Numbered from the stretch's first letter, positions 9,961 through 24,800 are shown. The stretch: DNA of 43,641 nt from Polysphondylium violaceum (GCA_000277445.1 AJWJ01000156.1:1-43641), one strand, 5' to 3'. Notes: generated by a model not told the origin, from the sequence alone. Program-made: numbers and translations.

Positions 9961-12900
9961 ATGGTATTTGAAGGAGTTGTTGCAGAGGTGATAGATAGAT
10001 TTTTAGGATCATTTTTACAAGAGGTCACTAAAAAACAATTAAAGATTGGATTGTTTACAGGAGATGCAGTCTTAAAGAATATAGAAATTAAGCCCCAGGC
10101 GTTTGAAGCGTTTGATTTACCTCTGTCTGTCAATAGAGGGGTGGTGGGAAAGTTGACAGTGAGGGTGCCGTGGACTTCGCTCAAGACAGAGAGTGTGGTT
10201 GTTCATCTACAAGATATATATATATTGGCATCCTACTCGAGCAGCAATTCAGCAAACAACAGTGACACTAGTAGTCTAGACGACATTGACGACACTAGTA
10301 GTAGCGAAAAGTTTTTAAAGTTTCTCAAATTGGACAAGAAAAAGACAGACAAAGAAAAGGATAAAGATAAATCAAAGGATCAGTCATCAGATACCGACGA
10401 AGATGCTGCTGCACTCGAAGAACAGCAACAGCAGAGCGGCAAGAAAAAGAAAGATGGTTTCAAAGAGAAACTCGTGACAAAAATAATCAACAATGTGCAG
10501 ATTGTTGTGGAAAAGGTTCACATTCGAATAGAGGAGCGTACAAGCGATGGTGGCGAAGCCAGAGATATGGCCATGGGTTTTTGTTTAGACAAGTTATTTA
10601 TTCAATCCACAGACGATAATTGGATACCTACATTTATAGATTCGACGACAGCGACGACAACATCGACATCTAGTGTATTGAATAAGCTTGCAGAGCTATC
10701 AAATCTATCCATCTATTTAGATCATGATATGGAGTTGATGAGTCATTTATCGACCAAAGATCTTTGCAATGCACTTAGAGAGAGTATTCCTACAAGTAAG
10801 GATTCACGTAATCATCATATGCTGTTGGATCCTTTTTCAGCATCATTTAAATTAAAATTACATCAAGCTGGTTCAATTCAAAATATATCAAAAATTGAAA
10901 TTGAATCTGTTATCGACGAAATTGGTTTATCGATGGAGCCTCAACAATATAGTTCGTTATTAAATATATTGGAAACTCTTAGTGAATTTGTATCTGATAT
11001 TAAAGTAAGTTTGATGTAACATCAATACCTATTTTTGATTCCAATATTAACGTTGTATCTCGAATAATAGGAGGATAAACAAAGTATTGTTAGAAGAACT
11101 TTTCAAAAAGAAAAAGAGAAAGAAGAGAAAGAAAAGGAAAAGGAAAAAGATAAAGATAAGGATAAGGATAAGGATAAAGAGAAGGAAAAGGATAAAGATA
11201 AAAAGGAAAAGAAAAAAGATAAAGAAAAGGAGGAAAGAAAAAGAAAAAGAAAGAGAAAGAGGAAAGAAAAAAAAGGCATTAAAGGGAAATGTAGATTTTG
11301 AAGTTGTATTACCTCCAGAGGCAATAAATATTGAATTGGATCAATCAACATTAACCAAGCCTTCAAAAGAAATCCTTAAACAACAATTATATGACACCAT
11401 TGGATATATTTCACCCGTATCAATAGAGAATCATAATAGTTTATCATCATCGTCATTGTTGACACCACCAATAATATTGAATGAAAGTAATAATAGTAAT
11501 AGTAGTTCTGGTAGCGCATTCACGACATCACCAAATATTTTATCCCCTTCTCTCACGTTTAAGGACAGAGAGATTAATATTAATATTCAAATCAATACTA
11601 TTCATCTTCAACTCCTTGATGATAATCCAGAAAAAGATAAAGACAAAGAAGGACCTTTGATCTATGGTGATATAAATGGAATTCAACTATCCATGACAAA
11701 GAAATCAGGCAGTGTTGATCAACTTGTGATGAATTCAACATTAAAGTCTATTAAGCTCTCGGGTCTATGGGTTCAAGATGACCATTTCCCAGATATGATT
11801 TCCTCTTCCGAAGATGAGGTGTTTGTACATTTCCAAATGAAGATGCAACCAATACTCAGCACGCCAATCATTTCACCTCTTCTCATTGGTTCATCTAAAT
11901 CCAAACGACCTCGTAAACATATTTCAATATCCATTCAAGTTACTCCAATTTATTTTGTATTAAATAGTACAGCAATATTAAGGTATCTCAATCTCATTAC
12001 TCCTAGTCATGAGATTAATTTATCTGGTTTTTCAAAATCCTCTTCTTCCTCATCATCATCATCAACAACACCTGTAGCAGTATCAAAAGTAATTAATACA
12101 ACAGCATCTCTAGCTGCCACTCTCAAAAATTCTGTAGATTTAAATATTATAGCTCAATCACCAACTTTTTTAATTCCAATTTCAACTCCATCAAACAAAT
12201 CATCTTCAACACCAACATCCAATGTATTTTCTAAAGATAACAGTATATTAATCATCGATTTAGGAAAAGTTTCATTGGATAGTGTTGGCAGTAATAATAG
12301 TAATAATCAGCCAACTAATCAACCGACCTATAAAACATATCAAATTACAACAATGAATGTTCAAGCTAGATTATGTTTTCCACCGAGCAATAATTGCAAA
12401 ATTCAACAATTTTGTTCGGAATATAGACCACTGGATCATAAAATGTTTGAAACATCTTTAATAGTACAATTGGATAAAAGAGAATCTAATGAAGCCAGTA
12501 TTGTATATCCAAAGATTAAAATGACGGTCAACATTCCAAGTTTTACAATTTATTTCTCTCCCTATTCATTTTACCAAATTAGATTATTTATTTATTTATT
12601 AATGGAGGAAATCAAGCGTGTAGAACAAGTATTTGTTGCCTCATTTCAATTTAAAATCAAAAATAACTTGTTGGCCCAACAACAACCACAACAAAAGAAG
12701 GAAGATAGATTAGATACAAACTTTTTAGGTTTGGTGAAAATGTTGAATATTAAAATAATAATAACAGACTTAATGAATCCGAGATCAGTAAATGAAAATG
12801 TGCTATTGACAGCAGAGATTAGCGAATTGGATGGTTTAATTCAAGTGGACAAAAATCTAAGTCAAAGAAATAATCACAAAGTATCTGGTCATTATAGTTT

Positions 12901-15900
12901 AAAAGACTGTGATATGTATGATAATAATGGTATTCTTGTTGTATCAAGTAACAAAACAAAGTTTCCCTCCAATTATTTCCAATCCTATTCCTCTCTATCC
13001 TCATCATCTACCAATATAAATATCAATAACAATAATCCTGCTGCCAATAATTCAATGATTTATGGTACAATCTTATCAACCAAATGTGTATGTAATAGTT
13101 CTTTATAAAGATTATATATCATGTATTAATAATAATAATGAACTATTAAAAACAGATGACAAATCATAAACAATCTACAAATTTAATTTTATTTAAAGAA
13201 TCTTTAGTTGAAATATTTACATCAACATTTTATTCAAATCTTTATCCAAAAGTTCTTGGTAATATGATTGAAGTAATTCAAATGATTGTTATTGTAAATA
13301 GAAAAGTAGCCGAGAATGTAAAGAAATCCTCATCAGGTCTTTCAGTCTCAATGGTAAAAGTAAATATTTCAACCAAAGGTATAAAGGCTGTATTATATAA
13401 TCAATTGGATAGTTTAAACAACTCTTCTGCCAAAGAGTTGGTTTGTAGATTTGACATGAAAGAAGTAGATTTGGAAATATCTAAGCAAAATAGTGATTAT
13501 TTGAAATTAGATTTCTTTGTTGAAGGTTTTGAAATTTTAGATTGCTTTAACAATACTAGCAATGGTACAATGTATCAAAAAATTCTATCAAATTTAGACG
13601 ATTCAAATCTATTGCTTACATTCAAATACCATGATGCAAAGAAACAGTCTCTATTGCATTTAGATACCGATATTAATAGAATGAAGATTATCGTTTTGCC
13701 TCAGTTTATAAAGAAATTGGTAAACTATGCTCTGGATGTACTGCAATATCTCCCTGGGCTATTTACCAAGAAACAGGGCGCGGGCTCAAAAACAAAAGCA
13801 CCCAAGAAAAGAAAAAAGAAAATTATAATATTGGCCAATATGGAAGCTCCTTTGATTGTCTTGCCAGAGAATGAAAATTCAATGGACCAATTAATTATTG
13901 ATTTAGGTGTATTAAAGATAAACAGTCAACTTCAAGAGACTTTGGTACTATACCAATTCCACCTCTCTGATGTCAATCTACGCATAGAGAAATTCAATCA
14001 ACCAATTTCTTGGCTCATGGAGCACTTTAATGTTGGTATTATGATGCAATCCCTTGTTGTTTGGGATGAGAGTGATGTATCTGATAAATCAAAACTTTGT
14101 ATAGATATCACCATTGGTAGTACAAGCTTGAAGCTTGGTCATACCGACATTGCATTCTTTTTGAATAGAATCTTTAATAACATACCCATTATTAAAGGAT
14201 TCCAAAAAGATTTGGGGGATTTGAAAAAGAAAACTTTGGGTATCGATCAAAAACAATCCTCTATTCAATCTCCCCGTCTTTCCATTACTTCTCCATTGCG
14301 TAAATCAACAGCCTCTCCATTGAGGTTATTAAATAATCGTAGTCCAACCTCTGCGTCTGTTCCACCAATTCCTTTTCAATTGTATGATAATGGTGACAAC
14401 AGCAACATTACCACAACAAATCCACTCAAACATAAACTCAATTTAAATATAAATGTTGGTGCATTAAAGTTTATCATTCAAGATATTCCATTAATGTTTT
14501 TCGTACACGACACAAAAGTGTGTACAAAAATTGATTACAGTGGCTCTAATCAATTATTGCTTTCCATTGGTAAAATATATTTATTCCATCAGACCATCAC
14601 TAGCGATGTGCCAATTGGTAAAGTATCAATTGAAGATATAATTCATCAACCAAATATATATCAACAGATTATATCTTTAAAAGATGATCAAGTATTAAAT
14701 ACGTTGGAGATGAACTTTTCATCTTGTCAAACGTCGAGCGATCCACACTTTAAGAGATTACCTCAAGGCTGTAATCAACAGAATATCCATCCATTTGATT
14801 CACAACTTTTAATTTCAATTTTACAAATTCAAATTGCACTCTCTCTGCCATTCCTCCACTCGGTGCTAGATTTTGCAAATCCAATCCTCTCAATAGTGTT
14901 TAACAAACAATCAGAAATTACCTCTTCACTAAATCAATCTCAATCCATTGATATCATTAATGATCTACCCGCTGCTCCTGCCTTAAAACAAATTGAATCA
15001 CCTACATTTGAAAGAAGAATACTACGTAAAGAAAACTCTATTGTTATTCCTTTGATTGGCGACCAGGTGAAATCAAAAGCTGCCGCCAAAAAATTAAATA
15101 GAATTAAAATAATTATAGATATTCAAAGTCCTCAGATCACCATCACTGTAAATAGAAGAGATATCATTTTGGTAGATTTGGGTAAACTACATATTGAAAA
15201 TTTATTTTACCACAAGAGCCTTTCTTCAACATCTGGTGAATTAAATTTTGAAAGTATGGAAATTCAATTATCCAATTTGTTTGTAGACATAATCCATGAA
15301 AACAATACTCGTAATGAAATGCTTCAAGATATAAACTTGGTTGTAGACATTGACATCATTGATGATCTAGTTCAATTCTCTTTGATACCTGATAAATGTC
15401 CTTTACAAAAGGTGGATATCTCTTGCAAGAGTATCAGTATTATGATGTCTTTAATGGACTACAATGTATTGATGGATATCCTTCAACACTATTTATCTCT
15501 GGTAAAGGTATCATTGGATCCAATCCTCCAAAAAAAGAAACAACTCAAAGGGTCTTCACATAAAAAGAAAAAAGTTCCAATGATGAAAAACTCGAAACCA
15601 ATGATAGAGTTGACTCAAATCCAAGTAAATCTTTCAGAATTAAGATTTAGTATCAGTGGTGATTATGGACAGGAAAATAATGACTCTATAGCCATGTTGC
15701 AATTGAATGATCTTGGAGCCATGATAGATATAGTTCGTGGAGTTTGTGTTGATATGGATGTCTTTCTACGTTCAATTAGACTCTCTGACACTAGAATAAA
15801 CTCGGGCTCTCAATTTATTGATTTGTTTTGTAGTAAAAACATCACTACATTTGAAGGTCCTCTTAAAGATTCGGTTAATCTCTCTCAAAACCCATCATTC

Positions 15901-18900
15901 CAACCAATTATATCTAGCATAATCAAAATTGACAAGGCAAACAACAACATCAACCTGCACTGCAAGATTGATAGACCTAGAGTATACATTTCTCCAACCA
16001 TTGTCTTTCAAATTATTCAATTTATAATGGGACCAATGACAGAGTTTACAAAGAAAATGAAAGAGTCTAAAGCAAAGGTAAATCGTCCAATTGCCTCTAG
16101 TGGTGCAGCGACTAAACAAAAGAGATCCCTAAACATTGAAGCCAATGTAAACAAAATTAAGATCCTCTTGGTTGAGAATCCCACCTCACAGACAAGTAAT
16201 CTAGTTATTGCTAAACTATCAATTGATGCTACCTTTACCGAGAAACTTGGATGTCAAAGAGAAATAAATGGTTCCTTGGTAAACTTTCAAATGTTTTCCT
16301 TTAGACACTCTATTGCCAATGTCAGTAGTTCTCGTGCCGCCTCTTTAATAGATCCATTTAATTTGAAATTTGTCTGTGTTTTACTCCAAGCCAAAGATCC
16401 TTTTGATAGCTCTAAATCCTCTTTGGTCATTGATTTGAATGCATCCCTGGATCCTTTTAATCTCTTTCTATCCTACCACGATACACTCCTCTTGGCATTA
16501 ATAGCGGGTCAACTCACCAGCACATTTCCCAAACTTAAACCCTCTCTTGCCAAATCTGCTGGAGGCAAGAAATCTCTTTCAAAAAAGACCAATATGATTT
16601 CTTTACAAGTCATAGCCCCTCAAATTGCTCTCACTTTGGTCAATGACTTTATGGATCAAAATCTTCCACTCTTGGATCTTTGTCTCTATAGATTAGACTT
16701 TAAACTCTCTGGCATTCCAACCGAACAATTAACAATCGATTTGAAATCCAAGCTACTTGCCGACTACTTTAATATCAACAAAATGGCATTTGAGCCTTTG
16801 ATTGAAAATTTTGAATTCTCGTTCCAGTTTATTAAATCTGCCAAACACTCACCAAAGTCCTCGATCACGCTAAAGTCTGATCAATTTTTAAATATAAATT
16901 TAACTTATGGTTTTGTTTACTCTGTCCTCTCGACATATAATAGTATTCAATCTGATCTCTCCTCAACATTACCAATTATTATCAATTTGTTCAAGAATAA
17001 GAAATCACAAAACTTTGGTAAATTAAACTCTGTTCAACCTTTATCCAAAACACCTCCAAGTATTAGTATAATCTCACCACAAATCAATAGTAGTAGTAGA
17101 ACTATAACACCACAATCAATACCTTTGATAACGACAGGTAATAGAGTTAGAGCATCATCAATGACAAATAGTATGACACCAACCCCTAAATTTGATTTCC
17201 CTCTGTCACCTTCTTTATTACCAATCACAGAATCTTCTCTTCACGGTGGTGGATTATCACCAGAGATTATTCTTCCTTCTCAACTTATAAACTCTGGATC
17301 CATCCCAAGATCTACCTCGTATAATACCTTTTCACCAAATCTAATCAATAGTTCTGGCGGTGGTAGTAAAACAAGATCCAGTGGACTCTTACTTCCAAGT
17401 CCAATCATGAGTGGATCACCAGTGGGCGAAAGATCATCACCATTACTTCAAACTATATCAATTAGAAAACTTACTTCCTCTTTCCATCCCTATTGGATTG
17501 TCAACAAGAGTGGTGTTGATTTGTTCTATAGTATTAAAGTTGAATCCAGAGCTGATATTCAAAACTTTACTATTGAAAACGAAGAAAAACAACCCATCTC
17601 AATCAATAGCAAATCATTGATCTCTGTGAAAAAGGCAAGGGATTTTAGAGGTGTTACAGACCCTTCTCTTCTTGATCAAGGTCCTCAAATAATGATTGGG
17701 TTCCAATCACAAATGAAGAAAAATCTTACTACTACCATTGGTGGAACAGTGCAATTTTCTTCAGGTTTTATTCCAATTGGTAGAGTGGGTTACAGACAAA
17801 TTAAAGTAAATGGAAGAAAACTTATATTCCAAGTTGGTTGGAATGAAGATGGTAGTAAACAAATCACTATTCGTTCCAATGTTTTAATTAGAAACACCAC
17901 AAGTATTAATTTAGAGATTAAATTTATTTCCAAAGGATTGAATAACCATGTATCCAAAGTTTTATTCCCTGATGAAGAGTATCCAGTTCCATTGCCTTTT
18001 TTGAATTGTGGTAAATATGTATCCATTATTCCAATGCATGAGAGTATAGAATATCATAATAGTCCATCTGATATTATTCCTCTTGAAGATGATGATCTCA
18101 AGAGTCTTTTCAAGATATCAACTTGTTTTGGAAAGAAATCTTTGCCACCATTTAAATTGATTTTAACAAATGGTAAAGAACAAGACAATAACAACATGTT
18201 GGACATTATCATTGATAATCAAGATGAAATCGTTAGTCATAGTATCAACCACAATGTCGATAAAAAGGAAAAATCCAAAGTAGTTGATAAAATATTGGGT
18301 GCAGCCAAGGAAATTAAAGATCAAGATAATCAAATCCAAAAGAAACAAATTCAAAGAATCATTCAAATCCTACCACCATTTATTATTGAAAATCTTTTGC
18401 CATGTTCATTGCAGATGGAATTTTTAGACTCTAATCATCAACTCTTGTACAAGGTATCTTTGGATAGCTGTCAAGACACTCCTGTGTACGCACAAGATCC
18501 AAGGGAAAGTGTTTTTGTTAGGATCTTTGGTATACCTGGTTACCCTGTGCAAACTCATCAATTGGTAGATTGTGATCAACAAGCGAAACCCATTGTAAAG
18601 TCAAAGATTAGATTGGTTGACCCCAACAAAGTCGTTAAACCCCTGAGTATTATGATTGGTAATCGTGAAGAGTTTGAAGGTATTCGTAAACTCTCTTTTT
18701 ACTCTGTCTATTGGATCATCAACAAAATCAATGCTCCAATGATTTTCCAAAAGCCAAACTTAATTCCAAGATTCATTGAATTAGATAAAGAGAGAAAGAT
18801 TCCCCAAATGTTTGCCAAAACAAAGTTTTTAAACAATGCCATCACAGAGGTACAACATCGAGCCTACTCTTCATCTTCCTCAAACTCTAATTCAAAGTAT

Positions 18901-21663
18901 TGTACTATTGACACGACATTGGTTTTGTATAGCTCTGATATACTTAGAATCAAAGTGGCCAATTCTCAGTGGTCCAATATCGTCTCTCTAGAGACTATTG
19001 GTGCCGATGGAATCATTACTTGCTATGCAGACGCTAGAAACGACCCAAGGGAATTCAATTTCCGAGCATCTATTTCTATTGGTAAACTTAAACTCCAACG
19101 TACTAGAATGGTCACTATCCACTATCAATACATCTTTACCAACTCTAGCTCATCAATTTTATTCTATCGTCAAGAAGGTCAGTCAAAATACGAAACCATC
19201 AATCCAAACGAAAGCAAACCCTTCCATTGGATGGATAGATATGCACCCAAACTTATTCAAATTAAATTCCCGGACAACGCTTATCAATGGTCAGGTACTT
19301 TTTCAATTGATGATCATATTGGCGAACTTTGTATCAAACTTCGAAACAACTCTAATCAAAGACAAAGCTATTTGGCCCGTGTTGATATCCGAGACAATGA
19401 TTCCCATAGTGCCATCACATTTTTAGAAGAGGATCCAAGTGCTGCTCCATTTAGAATTGAAAACCAAACACCAAGAGCAATTAGATTCCATCAAGTTGGA
19501 TGCAACACAATCGATGTCCTACAAGCCAACTGTTCTACAGACTATGTATGGGACCAATTGACAGGCACACGCGTTCTCAAAGTAGAGATATGGAACTCCT
19601 TTGCCACAGGAAATGAACAACCTGTCGCCACAATGAATTGTAATATCATGAAAATTAAAAGCTTTAAACCAGTCAAGGTCGGAACCAACACAATCTATGG
19701 GTATGTTAAAGTTGATGGCGCCACAAGGGTTCTCATTCTCTCTTATGATCCCAACAACCAACAAGAATTATCAGACAATGAACAACAACAACCCGAAAAT
19801 ACAAAATTGGACATCCAAGTCAATTTACCAAGAATAGGTGTCAATGTCATTGATTCTCCTTCCAAGGAACTCATATATCTATCACTAAATGATATATCAC
19901 TCTCTTATTCAATTTCAAATATATACTCTAGATTAGAGGTTATCATTACCAATATTCAAATTGATAATCAATTACCACACACTGATTACCCAGTATTGTT
20001 TTATCATGTCAATAACTCAAATAATGAAGCCCAAGATCCCAAGCCATTCCTTCATTTTAGTTTTATCAAAAATGAACAAAACAAAGGTCTCAAATACTTT
20101 GAAATGGTTTCTCTTTTAATCCAAGAAGTCAATATTATGTTGGAAGATAATATTTTAGCATCATTCATTGAATTGGTTACAAAAATTAAGAAAACCAACA
20201 AAAAGTTTAAACAATATATAAAGAATCAAAATCAAAATAATAGTAATAATAATAACAATGATAATTTAACAAGCTCAACATCATCTTTAAATTCAAATTC
20301 TCCAGCATCCCAATCACCAACTTTAAAACCAAATAATAATAATAATTTATCAACTACTACAACCTCAACAATAACTAATACTCAATCACCAAAGAACAAA
20401 TCAACATTACCAAATGAAAAGAAAAAGAAGAAGCAAATGATTTATATTAAATTACTTTTACTCAATCCCATTAAAGTAATTTTATCATTTAGTTTTGTTA
20501 GAGATGGTATTTTGGAACAAACCTCGGATGTTGCTGGTGTCTTGTTGGAAGTATTGGGTGTTAGTTTTGGTTTAGAAAGAACGACATTAAAATTAAACTC
20601 TTTGATCCTCGAACATCCTTTCTTGTCACAAAGATCATTTATCAGTAGAATCAAATCTCACTATACAATGCAGACTTTAAACCAATTGTACAAAGTTCTT
20701 GGCTCCTCTGATAACATTGGCAATCCTGTGGGTCTCTTTAATCATTTGTCTACCGGTGTCAAAGACTTTTTCTACGAACCTGCTATGGGGCTAATTACCT
20801 CTCCCAAAGATTTTGGTAAAGGTCTGGCCAAGGGCTCCATTAGTTTAGTGAAAAACTCTGTCTATGGTCTCTTCAATACACTATCGAAATTGACAAGCAC
20901 TATTGGTAAAGGTGTTGCCATTCTTTCTTTTGACGAACAATATCTACTCCGTCGCCAAAGAGCCAGACAAAAGAAAGCCAAACATATTGGAGACGGTCTC
21001 GCCTATGGTGTTAAGGGTCTTGGTCGTGGTGTCATTGAAGGCGTCACTGGCATTGTCACCAAACCCTACGAAGGTGCACAAAAGAATGGCATTGAAGGCT
21101 TTGCCAAAGGCGTAGCTCAAGGTGTTATCGGTGTCGGTGTTAAGCCTGTAGTTGGTGTATTGGATCTCGCATCCATTACAACCGAAGGCATAAGAAACAC
21201 GACCAATCTCTTTAAAGACACAACAAGAGTTCGTCCACCCCGTTCATTTGGTCCCGAAAACCTGTTGATTGAATATAACTTTGAACAATCCGAAGGTGAA
21301 TTTATCATTCAAACAACTTTCAAAGGCACCTTTGCCAACGAAGAATATGTCATCCACTTTAATCATGGCAAGAGTATTACGCTGGTAACCAAAACACGCA
21401 TCATCTATGTGCGAGCATCCAATTACTCTTTTAAATGGTCTGCCAGTTTTTCAAATATAAAAAGCATTGATATCGTTCCCGAGGGTATTTATCTTCAATT
21501 TGAACATCTTCAAAGAATCATGTTGGTAGACTACAGAACTCAATACACTATACCAATATCAGACAAAGATCAAATTCTTCAATTATATTTAATTATCAAA
21601 GATGAAATTAGAGCAAACAACAATAACAACATTAATAATAGCGTAAACAATAACATAAACTAA
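9961..21663 (+). CDS. vps13: VPS13-family bridge-like lipid transfer protein
   Basis: VPS13 proteins are long hydrophobic-groove rods that move phospholipids between organelles at contact sites. Exons are 9961-11004, 11071-13087 and 13156-21663, with introns of 66 and 68 bp (GTAAGT and GTATGT donors, both phase 0), about 3855 aa. The N-terminus (MVFEGVVAEVIDRFLG, LKNIEIKPQAF, VGKLTVRVPW) is a chorein domain. The APLIVLPEN motif near nt 13850 is typical of the rod. SHR-BD/VAB-type repeats occur around residues 2460-3130 (HPYWIVNKSG, FRIENQTPRAIRFHQVG). The VPS13/ATG2 C-terminal domain is at about 3540-3700 (NPVGLFNHLSTGVKDFFYEP), followed by a PH-like end. Ser/Pro and Asn linkers occur near nt 17030-17450 and 20230-20410. 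Oddity: one change of reading frame (one extra base relative to frame) lies in the Lys/Glu tract at 11228-11274. D. discoideum TipC is a candidate orthologue from memory, unverified. Confidence 0.95.
11100..11275 (+). repeat. Purine-only Lys/Glu/Asp low-complexity tract in VPS13
   Basis: About 175 bases of nearly pure A and G, made of AAAGA, GATAAG and GAAAAG units. It encodes a Lys/Glu/Asp-rich linker inside the second VPS13 exon. It ends in a run of eight A at 11267-11274. The frame entering the tract meets a stop shortly after it, while the next frame continues into recognisable VPS13 sequence (GNVDFEVVLPPEAINIELDQ). The antisense reading is a Ser/Phe/Leu shadow. Confidence 0.8.
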
Positions 21664-21847
21664 ATTTGATTTAATAAAAGGTTTTGCAACCATCTCTTGG
21701 AAATTTATCTATGAAACCACATAACAATAAAATCCCGCCTTTTTTTGAAAAAATTTAACCTGCAAAAAAAATTTCAGGACAACCACCTTAGTGTCCTAGG
21801 ACAAAAAAATAGATTGGAACTACCTTAGTTACTATCATCAGAAGTAA
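21664..21847 (+). promoter_or_regulatory. Promoter interval with inverted repeats before the BRCT gene
   Basis: This 184-bp gap between co-directional genes holds AGGACA (21776-21781), TGTCCT (21792-21797) and AGGACA (21798-21803). The central TGTCCT can pair with either copy, and GTCCTAGGAC (21793-21802) is a perfect palindrome. ACCTTAG occurs at 21785 and again near 21831. AATCCCGCC at 21731-21739 resembles an E2F site with mismatches. The arrangement looks like an operator, but no factor is assigned. Confidence 0.35.
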
Positions 21848-24800
21848 ATGGATACTCTACAGGCAACTATTGAGGACTCATCTAGTGCAACTTTAACTAG
21901 CTCTGTGGATGATCCTACAATTACGGCTACTTTACAGAATAATGATGTTTTTAAAAAACCACCTCTAAAGCATTTATCAACCGCAAAAATAGTATCGCCC
22001 AGTTTTTTAAGTGATAACTTCGATGATAGCTTTAATGAAGATAACAATACTGATCATCATCATCATACAACTAGACTTAATAATAATAATAAACGCAGCA
22101 ATAGTGGTAGTAGTAATGCCACTTTGGATCCCAATACTAGTAGTAGTACTACTTTAGATTTTAATCATAGTAGTAGCATGACATTAGCTTCAGCCACAGT
22201 AACAACAACAACATATAATAACAACAATACAATTGAACACAGTAGTACAATTGAACCAACTTTAAATCATGATTTAATAAAAAAATCAAAAATCATGCAA
22301 GAACCGGAATTCTCATTTTCAGCAGATACATCGTCATCATCATTTTCACCTCTGTCTGATATTAAAACCATTCAACCATTATCAACTTTAACTCTAGTCC
22401 CAGACCAAATTAATCATCGTATGCCAATTAGTACAACAACAACTACTCCATATGATCCAAATACTAAAACAAATAATAACAGCGATAATAGTAATAAAGA
22501 TGACGATAAAAATGATGTGACAAAAACAAAAATTACTCCTCCAACATCATTTTCAAAAAAAGAATTGGTAGAACCTAGTTTTACATCTGTATGTATTATA
22601 TCATACACATAGATAATAGCTTTTAACCCAATTTATCTTTTTTACTATAGGACTCAGAAGATGAAAATACTAAAGAAATCGATAGTTATCATGAAAATAA
22701 AATGTATATAAATAATAATAATGATGAAAAGCAAGACATCAATAATAATAAAACAATTCTTGATGAACTAATGGAACCAAATCAAAATGAATCATCAGTT
22801 AATAGTTTAGAGATACCATTTGAAGATAAAAATCAATTCAAATCAGCAAACGACAAGGAACAACATTTTTACTCTTATCAAGAGAAAAACAAAAACAAAA
22901 GAAAGACTCAAATCAATACTGTTATTAAGAAAACCCCACTCGATGATGACGACTCAAAACTAGATGACTTTATCGATGCTAAGAGTACTAAAGCAATCAA
23001 GAAATCTAAATTAAATGATACCACTAGTAATGCTGTCGGTTTTGATTTAGATGATCCACCTCCAGAACCATTCAAACAAACAAATCGTAAAATCATTTTA
23101 GAAAAGGAAAAGGAAAAGAAACCCACAACAACCGGAAAGATAATAACAACAGCAACAATAACAAAAGGTAAATTTGCTAACAAGGAAAAGGAAATGAAAA
23201 AGAAAAAAGAAACACCTAAACCAGTTGCAGAGAAAAAGGTTGTTAAAAAAAGAAAAGGGAAATATGTAGACAATGGTTCATTGGAGAGTTTTATTGAAGG
23301 TGATAGTCAAAGTGATAACGATTACTTTAGTCAAAGTGATATTGAAAGTATTGATCAAACTGAATCTGAATCTGAAAATTATAATAAGAAAAAGAATAAT
23401 AACAAGATAATCCAATCAGAACAAGAATCAGATCAAGAATCAGATCAAGAATCATCTGAAGAGGAAACTAGTCCAATAAAGAAAAGAGTTCTTCCAACAA
23501 GAAGACGAGTGTTTCCAGTTGAAAGAGTTGAAGAGACTGAAATTAAAACTCAACAGGAAGAAGAAGAAAGTGAAAGTGAAAGTTCATTTTTAGATTCAGA
23601 CTCTACAGATGATGGAATTGAAAGAACTTCAGTAGAAATTCCTTTGAAATCTGATCAAAAAAGACAACTGGCTTTAAAGAAAGAAAGGACACCTTCCAAA
23701 CCAAAAACTCCAAGTAAAAAACCATCTAAACTAGTTCCATTGAAATTTGAAAAACAAGAAGAGGAAACTGATGAAGACAAAACTGAACCCTTGGTATCAG
23801 ATCAAGATGACATTGAAATTGAAGAATATATTGAAGAAGATGGAACCATTACCAAAATTGAAAGATTTTCTGTTGATCCTTCACAGAAAAAACAAAAACA
23901 CCAAAAAAAGAAAAACCTATAAAGGAAACTAAACCAAAAGCACCAAAAAAAGAAAAGACTCTCAAGAAAACTAAAAAAGGATTCAAAGCCGATGAAGATG
24001 ATAATGAAGATGACGAACAAGATAAACAAGAAGAAGAATATGAAGAAGAAAATCAATATGAAGAAGATGAAGAAGAAAAAGAAATAATTACTAAAAACAA
24101 GAAACCTAAAAAAGAGCAAAAATCCCAAACTTTTAAAGGATTTAGCTTTATTATTTGTAATATTCCTCAAAAAGATAGTGGTATGTAATTTATATATCTA
24201 TTTATTTATTAAACATAATCTCCTAATACAATAATAACACTTTATTTAGATCCAAATTGTATTTATAAATTAATTAAAAACAATGGTGGCAAATTATTAG
24301 ATCCTGAATTATTCTTTTCAATGAACGAATATCCTAAAGCAACAATTCAAGGTAAAAAAGTAATTTCATGGCTTTTAATTTCAAGTGGATGTGTTAGTTC
24401 AATTAAATATTTGAAAGCAGTAATTACCAAAACTCCTTGTGTCAAAGACACTTGGATCCATGACTGTATTGAAAAAGATCAATTACTTTTTTACTATGAT
24501 TATTTATTGCCATCAGGTCAAGTTTTAAGTACAAACAAATTAGTAACACTGTAAATATCTATATTTCATTCATACAATATAAAATGAATACTAATATAAT
24601 CATAGTAAAAATCCAATTTTTCATAATTTATTTGAAGGGCTTAGATTTGAAATTGTAACCAAAGATAAAGAATTTAAAGATGGATGGAACTTTATCATTA
24701 AAAATTGTGGAGGTAAAATTGTTCAAAGATTATATTTAGAAGCTGGTAAAATTGATATTTTGTTGGGTGATGGTAAACCAATTACTAGTTTTGTTATTCA

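Noticed and set aside
11103-11366. Minus-strand Ser/Phe/Leu-rich open frame
   Set aside because: It is the antisense of the purine-only Lys/Glu tract of VPS13.
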